DNA from: Forficula auricularia
Taxonomy: Eukaryota > Arthropoda > Insecta > Dermaptera > Forficulidae
Reading direction: 5' to 3'
Length of the DNA: 64,000 bases
Assembly (NCBI GenBank): GCA_024734495.1
Contig: JALMQS010000187.1
Coordinates: 18,538,455-18,602,454, forward strand
The notes below the pieces were generated by a model, which was given only the letters and a program-made list of their open reading frames with translations, was not told where the DNA came from and made no database searches. Below are positions 52,397 through 62,845 of this stretch, one piece after another. Position 1 is the stretch's first letter. Each line of letters opens with the position of its first letter. The position numbers and the translations under genes were made by a program.

Positions 52397-53114
52397 GGGG
52401 CCGTCCATAAATTACGTCACACAATAAGGGGAGAGGGGCATCTCAGATTTGTGACAAAATGTGACAGGGGGGCCTGGGCCCTCTAAAAAAGTGTGATGTC
52501 ACAAAAGTCAAATTAAAAAATTTTAATATAAAAGTTTTTGTTTTGCCGAGAGTAGCAGAGTTGTTGATTCTCAAAGAGAAACAAAGTGGTTGTCCTCTAC
52601 TTGATGCAAATAAACATACACACATATATATCGAAATTATATATCTGTATATATATTTTTTATTTGTTTGAGACTATAGTTTCGAAGACTTGGTCTTCAT
52701 TATCAGTCTTTTTTAATTACAAATATTATTTTTCATGGGTTCAATAACGTGTGGAAATTGACCCCATGAAAAATAATATTTATAATTAAAAAAGACTGAG
52801 TATGAAGACCAAGTCTTCGAAACTATAGTCTCAAACAAATAAATAATATGTATATACAGATAAATAATTATATATGTGTGTGTATTTATTTGCATTAAGC
52901 AGAGAACAACCTCTTTGTTTCTCTTTGTAAAAATTTTTGAAAATTTTCAAATATATTTTTTATATTTTAGGTTATTATTATTCTAACCTGAAAATTATAA
53001 AAGTGATAGTGTGACGTCACAATATATAGGGGAGACTCAATGAAAATGTGACAAAGAGGGAAAGGGGGGTCTAAAAATCTTGAAATTCGTGTGACGGAAT
53101 TTATGGATGGTCCC
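52397..53114. mobile_element. 'ccataaattacgtcac' MITE with P inserted
   Basis: The inverted ends are GGGGCCGTCCATAAATTACG and, at the right, ggaatttatggatggtccc. TCA is on each side (52394-52396 and 53115-53117). I recall this terminus as a widespread animal MITE. A 3-bp TNA duplication would fit PIF/Harbinger; this is inference. The interior is largely family P. Confidence 0.7.
52540..52935. mobile_element. Family P foldback, copy 3
   Basis: 'tttgccgagagtagcagagt', 'gtcctctacttgatgcaaat', then paired hammerhead-like arms, then the inverse arms ending 'aacctctttgtttctctttg'. Minus strand 52674-52704: CTGATAA, GAAGAC-CAA-GTCTTC, GAAAC. Plus strand 52796-52835: the same stem with CTGAGTA. Confidence 0.8.
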
Positions 53115-53119
53115 TCACC

Positions 53120-54110
53120 TGAGAGTGTTGGCTTCCCTTAATTAATAATTCTTCATTAGAAGATGTTTTTTGTCTTTCAAGAAAAACTGCACTATTGATA
53201 TGTGACATGAGGTCATCACAAGCAATCGTAACTATTATTTTTTTATATTGCTTCTAAATTAATGGTTTTTTAGTCTAAAATCAAATAAAAATATAAATAA
53301 ATAAATTATCCCTTAAATTAATACATTTAAATTAAAGATATTTGCTTATTTTAGGGAATCTCAGAATAGTTATGGAAAGTGTACCTTGATAATGTAATTA
53401 AACGGAAAATTTTATTTATTCATGATTTGAGAATCTTCCAATTCTTCCCAAAGAAAAATTACAATACTTTGCTCATGCTTAGCATTGGATAAATTAAAGA
53501 AAACAAGAGAATCATAATACCAATAAAAATCTTAAATATTACTTTTTGAATAATTAATTTGATATTAATTTATATTCATATTCGTTTCAGAAGTTCAAGG
53601 AAAACAACTTAAGTAGATTTAATTAAAATTCAATTTACAGGTTAATCTATTTTGATAATTTTCTAAATAGAGAGCTGTCAAATGCACACGGTTAGTCATC
53701 AAAACTCTAAAAAGTACATAGATATTTGTTAACAAGAGAGTTTGCTAAGTGACGTCTTGTCGAAACGAAGAAAATAGGATAAAAAATTTAACCAATCATT
53801 TGAAGTGAAATTTGAGGCAAGAAAAAATAAAAAAAAAAACTTGGAAGTTAAACAATCCTGTTGTTTTATGTATTTATTGCGGTTTCTCATTAAATCAGAG
53901 GAAAAAGTTTTAAGAGTAGATATATTCTCCACAAATTTTGAATATTTGGATAATTTCAGTTGAGAAAGAATAAAGAAAATGCAGCTTAAAATATATACTT
54001 TTATGCCTTATTTTTAGCCATCCCCCAAAAGTTCCTATATAAAGATTCCGTTTTTACAATGTTTCAAACCAAGTTCTGAAACTATACCTTCAAAATAAAA
54101 TTAGTATTAG
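53120..54110. other. AT-rich stretch, nothing recognised
   Basis: No repeat partner or exon. The minus ORF 53729-53932 is low-complexity. Confidence 0.4.
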
Positions 54111-54116
54111 TTTTTA

Positions 54117-55005
54117 GAAATACAAAAATTTTGACATCAAAATGACCTTTCTATGATCTTTTGTCCTTGAATTATTATAGGTAATTAATCTAATAACAAT
54201 ATGTACTCAATTTTTGGTTTTCAAAATTTATAGGTATCTACTTATTTTTTTTTCGAAAATTGAGGTAAGGGGGTTGTTCTTTTCATTATTCTTTGCTGAT
54301 TTCCATCATATCTTCTTTAGGATCTATTGCCCCTCTTTAATAATAAAAAAAAAATTCGAAATACAAACATTTTTACACCAAAATGAACTTTCTATGATGT
54401 TTAGTTCTTATTGCAGGTATTTAATCTAAAAACATTAAGTAAATTTCTATAATTGTTGGTTCTATTCAAAATACCATATACAGAGTGTTTCTGGAGGAAT
54501 AGCAAAATTTTTAGCAAGCATAAAAGCAATAAAAAATGCCATATAACATGTGTCCAACTTTTATTGAGTACAGAGATAGAGCTGTTAGTATGTAACAATA
54601 TTGGCATACTCAGCATGTATAAATACATGCGGCATTTTTACACGCTACAGTACAATAGACTTGGCCAACAAATCACAATGAAAACTTCAATGTAAACTAA
54701 AGCACAACTTCAAAACTTGAACATCAACACTCTACTGCTGACATTTGATAAATACGCCATAGCAACCGGTGTACCAAGATACGAAAGGAAAATGCATTGA
54801 ACTCAACTGTATCTCTGTACTTAATAAAAATTGGACACATGTTATATGTCATTTTTTATTGCAATTCGTCTATACTACCACCTCCTAAAATATTTACTAT
54901 TCCTTCTGAAATACCATATATACTAAATTTTTTCGAAAATTGAGATACGAGGTCTTCGCACTATGGCAACAATTTGTTCTTTTCATTATCCCATCTGCAA
55001 GAAAA
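54117..55005 (+). repeat. Tandem duplication of about 240 bp, second unit interrupted
   Basis: Unit 1 (54117-54300) and unit 2 (54358-54480 plus 54921-55000) share 'caaaatgacctttctatgat' type, 'ttttcgaaaattgaggtaag' type and 'ttgttcttttcattat' blocks. Unit 2 is split by the element at 54481-54908. Confidence 0.75.
54481..54908. mobile_element. Foldback element with identical 12-bp duplication
   Basis: AAATACCATATA at 54469-54480 and 54909-54920. The arms include 'gccatataacatgtgtccaa' (about 54538) and its inverse (about 54835), and 'gaggaatag' / 'ctattcctt' at the termini. 428 bp, non-coding. A different family from B/U/T, but with the same class of long duplication. Confidence 0.8.
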
Positions 55006-55079
55006 TACTGCTATATATAAAAGAAATAAAAAATAAAACAACTGCTGATGGTTTGGCTGAATAATTCAAAAATAACCGG

Positions 55080-55450
55080 TCATTAATAAATGTTAATCGG
55101 CATTTTAGCCGGTTCCGTTATTCCATTCCGTAATGATAGGTTGCAGTTTCAGTTACCATGTTTACATTTTGACAATGCTGGTCACGAGTTTTGATGAATC
55201 TTTTGCTAGGTCTGTCTCTTTTGAATGAAACATTTTCGGATAGCGGGGCCTTTGCTACTATATAGGAGTGGCTGATGACGTGGGGATCGGGTGGGGGGCC
55301 GCATTTCTTGTGGAGGGGACGGCACTTTCGTACTGCGGAACTCCGCTTAAGCGAGAGAAAGTTTCCCGTTGAGATTGCGTAATCCAACCCGAACAGACAA
55401 GCGACAGCAGAAGCGGCTGAAAAACAACATTTTCGGCTGCTCAGTTGAGA
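55080..55450. promoter_or_regulatory. GC-richer patch with TATA-like box, possible promoter
   Basis: Contains ctatatagga at 55258-55267, 'gctgatgacgtggggatcgg' just downstream, and a tcagtt initiator-like motif near 55441. The distance between TATA and that initiator is far too long for a simple core promoter. Short minus-strand frames exist but show no domain. Confidence 0.25.
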
Positions 55451-56451
55451 GATTTCTCGAATGATAAATCAACAAAATTTCAGCATTAATTATTATTAAG
55501 CATCGCATCATTTCTAAACATTCTTGCAAAAAATGAAATCATTCAAAAAAACTTAGCAATCCCATCAAGTCAGTAGTGAATTTATGTATCACAAGATACT
55601 GGCAACTTTCAATTATTGAGCAACTTGTATATGATACTTCATACGGTATTAAGAAAAAGAAATTAAATTTCACATGTTTTATTTAATTCAAATAAATTAT
55701 GTGAAAATGATTCCAATAATATATATACTGGATGTTTGCAGATCGTTTTGCACATACTAATTAGAATATTCGCATACCTTATGTCTCTAAATTCAACACA
55801 TCTGAAAGCACCAAAGTATCTTCTTTACATCTTAAAGACATCTTGCACATCTTGCTAGCAATCTAAAAGACGTTAGAAGAGATTTGAAGGTTTGTTTCTC
55901 TTTGAGATTCACTTATAGACACTTCTAGTAGTGGGCTCATCTCAAATTCCAATAACAATTTAAGCTCTAATCAACATTCCAGAGATACCCATAAACCTTG
56001 AATTAAATGACAATGTGAAAATTTGAAGGGTGTGAATTCGGTTTGAGGGGGAGAGGATCTAAAATTTGAACAAAAAATATATTTCTTAAACGAATATATA
56101 ACATCCGTACACCCTTAATATAGTGCTACCTTTGAATTATGATTACTCATAACAGAATAAATTGCAAACCAACTGCTCTAAACCAGAAAATAACAAGGTA
56201 CACTTTCCGTAACTATTTCTGAGATTACCTAAGAGAAGCAACTATCTTTAATTTAAATTTATTAATTTAAGGATTAATTAATTAATTAATTTTTTTTTTG
56301 ATTCAAGACTAAAAGCAAAGAAACCATTAATTTAAAAGCAATACAAAACAATAATAGTTACGATTTCTTGTGATGACCTGATGTCACTATATTTTCACAG
56401 ATTTGATCTTTATCATCAGTTTTTTTAATTAGAAATATTCTATCTGCTATA
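55451..56451. other. AT-rich stretch, nothing recognised
   Basis: No repeats or exon signals worth calling. Confidence 0.4.
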
Positions 56452-56695
56452 GGGACCGTGCGTCACTACTTTAGCGCCAACTGGCGACGAAAATGTAAGC
56501 TTTGGGGGATGATTTATTAAACGTCCAAGCGAAAGACACTTGCTCACGACCCCCTAGACTCCGGGCACTCTTTTATCTATGATATATACTATAATACAAT
56601 GTATGCCCCAATTCCCCCAAATTATTTGAATAAATAAACACAAGAGAGCGCTACCTTCGGCAGTAGTTCTGCCTCTGTGTTTAACGGATGGTGCC
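56452..56695 (+). mobile_element. Family G MITE, copy 2, intact
   Basis: 244 bp, gggaccgtgcgtcac... to ...acggatggtgcc, with TA immediately outside both ends (56450-56451 and 56696-56697). Imperfect inverted ends. It is the reference copy for the split copy at 47071-47982. Confidence 0.8.
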
Positions 56696-56820
56696 TATTT
56701 CACATACCCGATTGGATGTAGGTAAATTCGTTTTGTTGTAATGGTAAGCAGGACAATCAAAAAACGAATACCAATTTGCTTCAAGCAGAGAACAACTTAT
56801 TGATTTCGACTGAAGGTTTT
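56696..56820 (+). repeat. 'cccgattggatgtagg' block and P arm fragment
   Basis: 'cacatacccgattggatgta' recurs near 5670 and, degenerate, near 62262. 'gcttcaagcagagaacaact' is the P outer arm. Confidence 0.5.
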
Positions 56821-56849
56821 CTACATTTTATTCGGTCGCGACTCTAATG

Positions 56850-57497
56850 TAGGGAATTTTTGTCAAATATTGAGTGAAAATAATATTTGAACTTATATAT
56901 TTCTAACTTNNNNNNNNNNNNNNNNNNNNNNNNNNNNNNNNNNNNNNNNNNNNNNNNNNNNNNNNNNNNNNNNNNNNNNNNNNNNNNNNNNNNNNNNNNN
57001 NNNNNNNNNNNNNNNNNNNNNNNNNNNNNNNNNNNNNNNNNNNNNNNNNNNNNNNNNNNNNNNNNNNNNNNNNNNNNNNNNNNNNNNNNNNNNNNNNNNN
57101 NNNNNNNNNNNNNNNNNNNNNNNNNNNNNNNNNNNNNNNNNNNNNNNNNNNNNNNNNNNNNNNNNNNNNNNNNNNNNNNNNNNNNNNNNNNNNNNNNNNN
57201 NNNNNNNNNNNNNNNNNNNNNNNNNNNNNNNNNNNNNNNNNNNNNNNNNNNNNNNNNNNNNNNNNNNNNNNNNNNNNNNNNNNNNNNNNNNNNNNNNNNN
57301 NNNNNNNNNTTCTCATTAATATATCAAAGAATAATTGATACGTCAACAAGAATTACTTTGACCGCGCTGATTTGAAAAAAAGATATTTTTATCCGCAGTA
57401 GTCTCGCGAGATAAAAATATCTTTTTTTTCAAATCAGCGCGGTCAAAATAATTCTTGTTGACGTATCAATTATTCTTTGATATATTAATGAGAAAAT
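56850..57497. mobile_element. Family A foldback, copy 4, containing the assembly gap
   Basis: Left of the gap is 'gtcaaatattgagtgaaaat', and right of it 'ttctcattaatatatcaaag', then 'gaccgcgctgatttgaaaaa', the centre gcagtagtctcgcgagataa, and the inverse arm to 57497. The visible inner palindrome (57309-57497) is almost perfect. Confidence 0.75.
56910..57309. other. Assembly gap (400 N)
   Basis: A run of N. The two apparent ORFs across it are artefacts. Confidence 1.
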
Positions 57498-57499
57498 TA

Positions 57500-58440
57500 A
57501 AATTTATTTATTGATTTCGCTTTATCAATCAACAACTCTGCTACTCTCAGCATATAAAAAATATTTTCAATTGTATCTTAGTTAGTTTATGAGCTACACT
57601 GCTATACAGATGGACATATAGATATTGTAACGATATTAATAGAGTCCAGTTTTACGTCCCTTGCAAACGAGCTAGTTTATTTGAAAAAATATTTGAAAAT
57701 ATGATAAATCAAGAGAAAGGAATAAATCTGCGTCTTCTTGGCTGTTTTGTTTATCAGGTTTATTGTCCCATTAGAGTTCACATCGCTTTTGATTTTTATT
57801 AGAGTTAAATTATTTATATCTCTGTCGTAAAAGATATAACGGTCATGAAATCATTTTCCCTCCCACAATGGATGACATCCAATTTTATACACATATCCCC
57901 TGTTTTGTTCCCTCCTGCATTTATTATGGGACTTTTTCCTTAAATTATATTGAAATTGCATTCATCATTGGATTCTACGATTGTCTTTCTCGAAATCCAT
58001 TTTAAATTGTTTTTTTCTTAGATAAATCCATTTGTCTTTTGGACGGAATAACAATAAACTTAATCAAAACGTTGAAAGAGATTTGCATTACGAAAACAAA
58101 TTTATTGTAATTATTCCGTTAATTATTTATGGTATATTTTCATTCGTAAATCATATAATAATGATTTATAAAAATTTTACATATTACGACATTGTTCACG
58201 ATGGTTGGAATTTATCGTTTTTGAAAGTTATTTTTTAAATTATTAGTGAGTACTGAGACAAAATTTGACTTTTTATGTATTGGTTTTTATATTTAAATTA
58301 AAATCCGATAAATCATTTTTCTGAGACGCCTTTCCCTTCTTGAGTATTCGTGGGCATCTTAAAACAGAAATAAAGATATCCTATCACACGAACAGAAAAT
58401 AATGCTTGAAAATGATTTTTCTCTACAATTTAATAATTTC
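57500..58440. other. AT-rich stretch, nothing recognised
   Basis: 'caactctgctactctcagca' at 57532 is a relic of the B/P terminal block. The 58032-58238 frame has no domain. Confidence 0.4.
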
Positions 58441-58444
58441 TAAA

Positions 58445-58620
58445 CACAATGCCAAATGTGAGTCAGACTCATAAATCGAGGATTCCATAGGTAATGTATA
58501 TGTATTACTAGCTGAATGACCCATCACTCAGTGATTTCAATACTTCGACCAGTTCAGATGTCACCAGAAAAATTATTAGGTATATCTTCCAAAATACTTA
58601 GGATTCCTTGTCGTTCATAA
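58445..58620 (+). repeat. Insect-type 'ggctaagtgcgag' repeat, copy 2, decayed
   Basis: 'gccaaatgtgagtcagactc', 'gctgaatgacccatcactca' and 'atatcttccaaaatacttag' parallel 39062-39195. Confidence 0.45.
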
Positions 58621-58674
58621 AGAGAGAATGAACCAACTTAAAAATTTTTTTAGAATTTTAATTTAAGTGTATAA

Positions 58675-59570
58675 TTAAAGTTTTGAGCATCTTTTTTTTG
58701 AAAATAGTTGGTAGTTTTTTCAAAAAAATATTTCTACTAAAATCTTAGAATTTGTCCGAAAAAGATTGATTGAATTCTGTCTCTTTTAATTTAAGTACTA
58801 GATTGAAATATAGCTGGTACAAAAATCATCAAGAAATCGCCATTTTGACCCTCTCTCAAACAGTCAGTTTACATTTTAAAAACGCTACTTATCTAATTAT
58901 CTATCTATCAATATCTATCTATCTATATTTATTATAATCGGCTTGCGCGACGACAGAAGCCGGGGTGATTTTTATTAAATTTTAAAACCCACTAATAGTT
59001 CATGACAAATAAAATTTATTAAATTTAGAAAATTTTAATTATTATTTTTCAAACCCTCTACGGAGTCCAGGGGCCTTAGCCCCTGGCCAGCAAGATGCCC
59101 ACCGTTCACAGCTGGTTACATTATAAATGACAAATGCCGATAGTAGTAGCAGCGTAAAAACTACTAAATCCGAAGTGTTAATGAATATTTTCATTATGTC
59201 AGAAGGGTTGTATTACGCCTTCGGGAATCGTACTTGAATGCTAAAAAATGCAATTCTAGTACTTAACTTGCACACCAAGGTGTTATCACATATGAAATAT
59301 AGCACGTGTAAAATTTTTTCACTCAAAGAATCGATCTTCATTAAGTATTAAAAAATTTGATTCTAAATCTTAACATACAGCCAATTAACTATTTTTTGAA
59401 TGAAAAAATTGTACCCTTGCTATATGTCGATAGGCAAACCAAGTGCCCAGATTACTTATATTTTTTACCATTTGGGTTAATTTCTCGAAGGGATGAAACA
59501 ACCCTTCTGACATAATAAAAATAATCCACAACATCTCGTATTTAGTAGTTGATCGTCTCTCTTGATTTTC
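58675..59570. repeat. Family E debris and unannotated sequence
   Basis: E-type outer-arm remnants at about 58680-58790, a 'atgtcagaagggttgtatta' terminus at 59195, and an inverse 'caacccttctgacataataa' at 59497. A GC patch at 59060-59100 (cctctacggagtccaggggc) is unexplained. Confidence 0.4.
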
Positions 59571-59574
59571 TATA

Positions 59575-59800
59575 GGGACTTTAGCGGCAACTGGCGACGA
59601 AAATGTAAGCTTTGGGGGATGATTTATTAAACGTCCAAGACAAAGACACTTGCTCACGACCCCCTAGACTCCGGGCGCTCTTTTATCTATGATATATACT
59701 ATAATACAATGTATGCCCCAATTCCCCCAAATTATTTGAATAAATAAACACAAGAGAGCGCTACCTTCGGCAGTAGTGCTGCCTCTATGTTTAACTATTG
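59575..59800 (+). mobile_element. Family G MITE, copy 3, both ends eroded
   Basis: Matches 56452-56695 internally ('actggcgacgaaaatgtaag', 'gactccgggcgctcttttat') but lacks about 13 bp after the left gggac and diverges at the right end ('aactattggg'). Confidence 0.75.
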
Positions 59801-60535
59801 GGAAACTGAGAATTCCGATACGCTCTGGTGGTCTAAGTTGAAACTAGACACTATGGGCCAAAAAATTAAACTAAGGTTCCCAATAGTAACTTATTACATC
59901 TTGTTTTATAAATTTAAATGCTTAATCAATTATTTTTGTAATTTACAAAGTATAATTAAAAAAGGCCCACTTAAGAATCTCCGATGCGACCCTTTTTCGC
60001 AAATGGCGACTGAAACTTTAAGGCCCCCCCCGGGTTAATTCCAGTCGCCAGGGGGGGGGGGAGGATTTAATGGATGTTTTTCTTCTCTTCTTTTTTTGGA
60101 AGGGCTTTCGCTCTTTCTCTTCGGCGCTGTTTCTATTCATAACAAACAAAAGCAATATCGAATTGTTTTGTTAATCAAATATCCGAATCCATCTGGCTTT
60201 TGTTCCAAAGAATGAAACAGCTTCGTGTTCCATCACGACACCGACATCGACATCATGTCGAAATCGTAAACCATTGTCCGGCTAGCCAGCCCTTCTTCTT
60301 CCACTTCTTCTGCAGCTTCTTGTCTCATCCGTTTTGCTTAATACATTCATCACATTTCGTCAGTAAACTTCCCAGAGCTATTATTATTATTACGAGTAGG
60401 ATCTTTTTTTTTATTTTATTTTTGTGATAAAAAATAAACTTTAATATCCTGTAATTTGTATTCTCAGTTGCGAACCGAGCTCCCGTTATCAGTGGCATAA
60501 TACTCTAATTCAAGAAAGATAGCTCCTGAAACGGT
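59801..60535. other. Unannotated stretch
   Basis: Poly-C/poly-G runs at 60025-60060. The 60200-60427 frame (His/Phe-rich) has no domain or splice context. Nothing recognised. Confidence 0.35.
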
Positions 60536-60700
60536 TACTTTCTTCTTAAAAAATATCAAAATTATCATGAAAGAATAAATCCGAGAATGAGATAAAGTAT
60601 TTAGACTAGCATTATGTAGGCTGGTTTTATTTATTTATTTATTTAGAAAATCATGAGAGAGTGGCATCTATTAGATCCGGTGGAATGGATTATGTTTAAT

Positions 60701-60850
60701 TGAGAGGTGAACCGCGATTGGAATTAGATGTACACTATTTTTGGAATTATTTGGAATTATTTTGGAATTCATTAGATAATCTATTGTATTCTACTTGGAA
60801 ATGGAAGAGGAAGTAGGTGTACACGATTTTAGGTCGCGGTTCACCCCTCG
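60701..60850. mobile_element. Family F hAT-type MITE, copy 3
   Basis: 150 bp, tgagaggtgaaccgcg... to ...gcggttcacccctcg, flanked by identical TGTTTAAT at 60693-60700 and 60851-60858. Confidence 0.9.
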
Positions 60851-61669
60851 TGTTTAATTATATGTCAGAAGGGTTGTTTTTCACCCCCTTGGGTTACAAA
60901 TTTCCCTTTAAGCTTCTCGGGTGCTTTTTGTATTCTGCACACAATGGGCTTCCTCACCAAAAATGGTTTTGATGTTTTTATTTCATTTTATAAAAAATGG
61001 CAAAAATTCGAATTTCACAAAAACAAAGTAAAATTTAGAGGATCAAAAAAATTTGTGAATAATGTAAAAATCCTTTCTTGTTTGGGTGTTATTAAAATGC
61101 TTTAAAATGTAATTTTCAAGAGTATTTATTAAAAAAAAAATTGACTTCAAACACAGGCACAGGACCCCCCACACACACACTTGCACACTTTTACATACGT
61201 TTTGAACATTTTTGTTCCCATATACTTTTTTGTACCGCGCAGTCAGCGAAAACATTAGAGGGAACATTGTTCGGGTATCGAACCCGAGTGCCAGTAACAG
61301 CGATATCGAACCCGAGTGCCAGTAACAGCACCTCACAAAGTAGCCAAATGGTCCGGATTGCTATTACTGGCACTTGGGTTCGACTCACGATATCAAAATT
61401 ATCATGAAAGAATAAATCCAAGAATGAGATAAAGTATTTAATAGACTAGCATTACGTAGACTTGTTTTATTTATTTATTTAGAAATTCATAAGAGAGTAT
61501 CATCTATTAGATCTGATGGAATTGAGTATTTTTAATTATATTCCAGAAGGGTTGTTTTTCACCCCCTCGGGTATCGAACCCGAGTTCTAATAACAGCACC
61601 TCACAAGGTAGCCAAATGGGCGGGATTGCTGTTACTGGCACTCGGGTTCGATTCCCCATATCAAAATTA

Positions 61670-61786
61670 CCCTAGTAGCACAATGTTTCAAACTATATAG
61701 TAACCATATAGTGCTTATATAGATTTCGAGAATCTATATAGGCACTGTGCAGTTACAATATAGTTTGAAACATTGTGCTACTAGGG
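61670..61786. mobile_element. Family D MITE, copy 3
   Basis: 117-bp palindrome between TA dinucleotides (61668-61669 and 61787-61788). The paralogous tandem unit at 61391 shows the empty site tcaaaattatcatg with a single TA. Confidence 0.9.
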
Positions 61787-61870
61787 TATCATGAAAGAAT
61801 AAATCCGAGAATAAGATAAAGTATTTAATCGACAAGCATTACGTAGACTTGTTTTATTTATTTTTATTAA

Positions 61871-62485
61871 AAGCATACTAGACAACTAATATAGAAGTCA
61901 AGATTGGATTTGCGTCCTACTAGAATTGAATCAAGAATATATAGAGAGCTGAGAAAAATACATTATTTTAGGTATTTGAAATACAAAATATGAAAATAAT
62001 CAAATATGTATTTAGAATTCAAATGAAAAATAAAATAAACTCAGGACTTTACCATACAACTCTCTTATATTTAAGATTTTATAAAATAATTTATAATTGT
62101 TTACTAAAGAACTTCTTTCTAATTTTAAATTTTGTTTTTGTATTATATTAATTAATTTTTGTGTAATTAAATTGGTTTAAAATTGTACATTAAAGGGGCT
62201 AGATAAAATGTTATTTAATAAATAAATAAATATTTTATCTATTATTTATCAATAGTTCAAATAGCCGATCGGATAGAGAAATATTGAAATCAAAAACTAA
62301 GTGTAATTAACTATAGTTTGTTGATATATTAACCAAAAGATATGCCGTTTATTTTTTATTTTACTTAAAAGATAAAGTTTTCATGATGAGAGTTGACTGT
62401 TTTGATTATAATATCATGTCGTAATATTAATATGACTTATAATAATTAATGTATCGAAATTAATTAGAGTTTAATCGATATTCTC
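61871..62485. other. AT-rich stretch, nothing recognised
   Basis: Probably intronic if the adjacent exon is real. 'actttaccatacaact' at 62047 is a solo J terminus. Confidence 0.4.
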
Positions 62486-62489
62486 TTAC

Positions 62490-62603
62490 CATGGAAGAAT
62501 GCCCGCCGCGTCTGGCCTGGTCGATTTCCGCCACTCAAATGAATAAAATGCCGTTTTGAATTGCGATTATCTTGAATGCATTTCTCTAGGTGCGCTCGAT
62601 TCT
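62490..62603 (-). CDS. Probable 114-nt internal coding exon, unidentified gene
   Basis: On the minus strand a pyrimidine-rich acceptor (tatatcttttgttttag) ends at 62604 and a strong donor GTAAGAG begins at 62489. The 114 nt between is GC-rich compared with its AT-rich flanks. Only one of three frames is open throughout: two leading bases, 37 codons starting NRAHLEKCIQDN and ending RPGQTRRAFFH, then one base. Its length is a multiple of three, so it is a symmetric phase-1 exon. The peptide is basic, with no membrane segment or motif that I can name. It is the most gene-like segment in the window; the adjoining exons are presumably outside it or separated by repeat-filled introns. Confidence 0.6.
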
Positions 62604-62845
62604 CTAAAACAAAAGATATAAAGAATATTTTAATAAAAAAAAAGAAAAATTATCAGTTAAAGATAAATGAAAATAAATTTAACATTTAACTACTTTTAGA
62701 TATCAATTTTTTATCTAATTATTATTACATAGTATTGGACCAAAAAATCTTAAAAAAAATCCATATTAATTAATTTAATAGAATAATTAATCCTCGCTTT
62801 AAGCCTCTTTCAATTCATATTTTTACTTTCACATATATATTTGAG

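Larger units (their letters stand above)
60540..61870 (+). repeat. Degenerate tandem array of about 290-bp family E units, invaded by two MITEs
   Basis: Units start 'tatcaaaattatcatgaaag' at about 60554, 61391 and (after D3) 61788. Each continues 'aataaatccgagaatgagat', 'gcattacgtagacttgtttt', 'ggttgtttttcaccccctcg' and, in unit 2, a palindrome with tRNA B-box-like arms (gggtatcgaacccgagt and its inverse, 61575-61650). A further palindrome of the same kind is at 61268-61385. Unit 1 contains F3. D3 sits at the unit 2/3 junction. Confidence 0.75.

Noticed and set aside
56887..57375. 162- and 148-codon open frames
   Set aside because: They consist almost entirely of N from the assembly gap.
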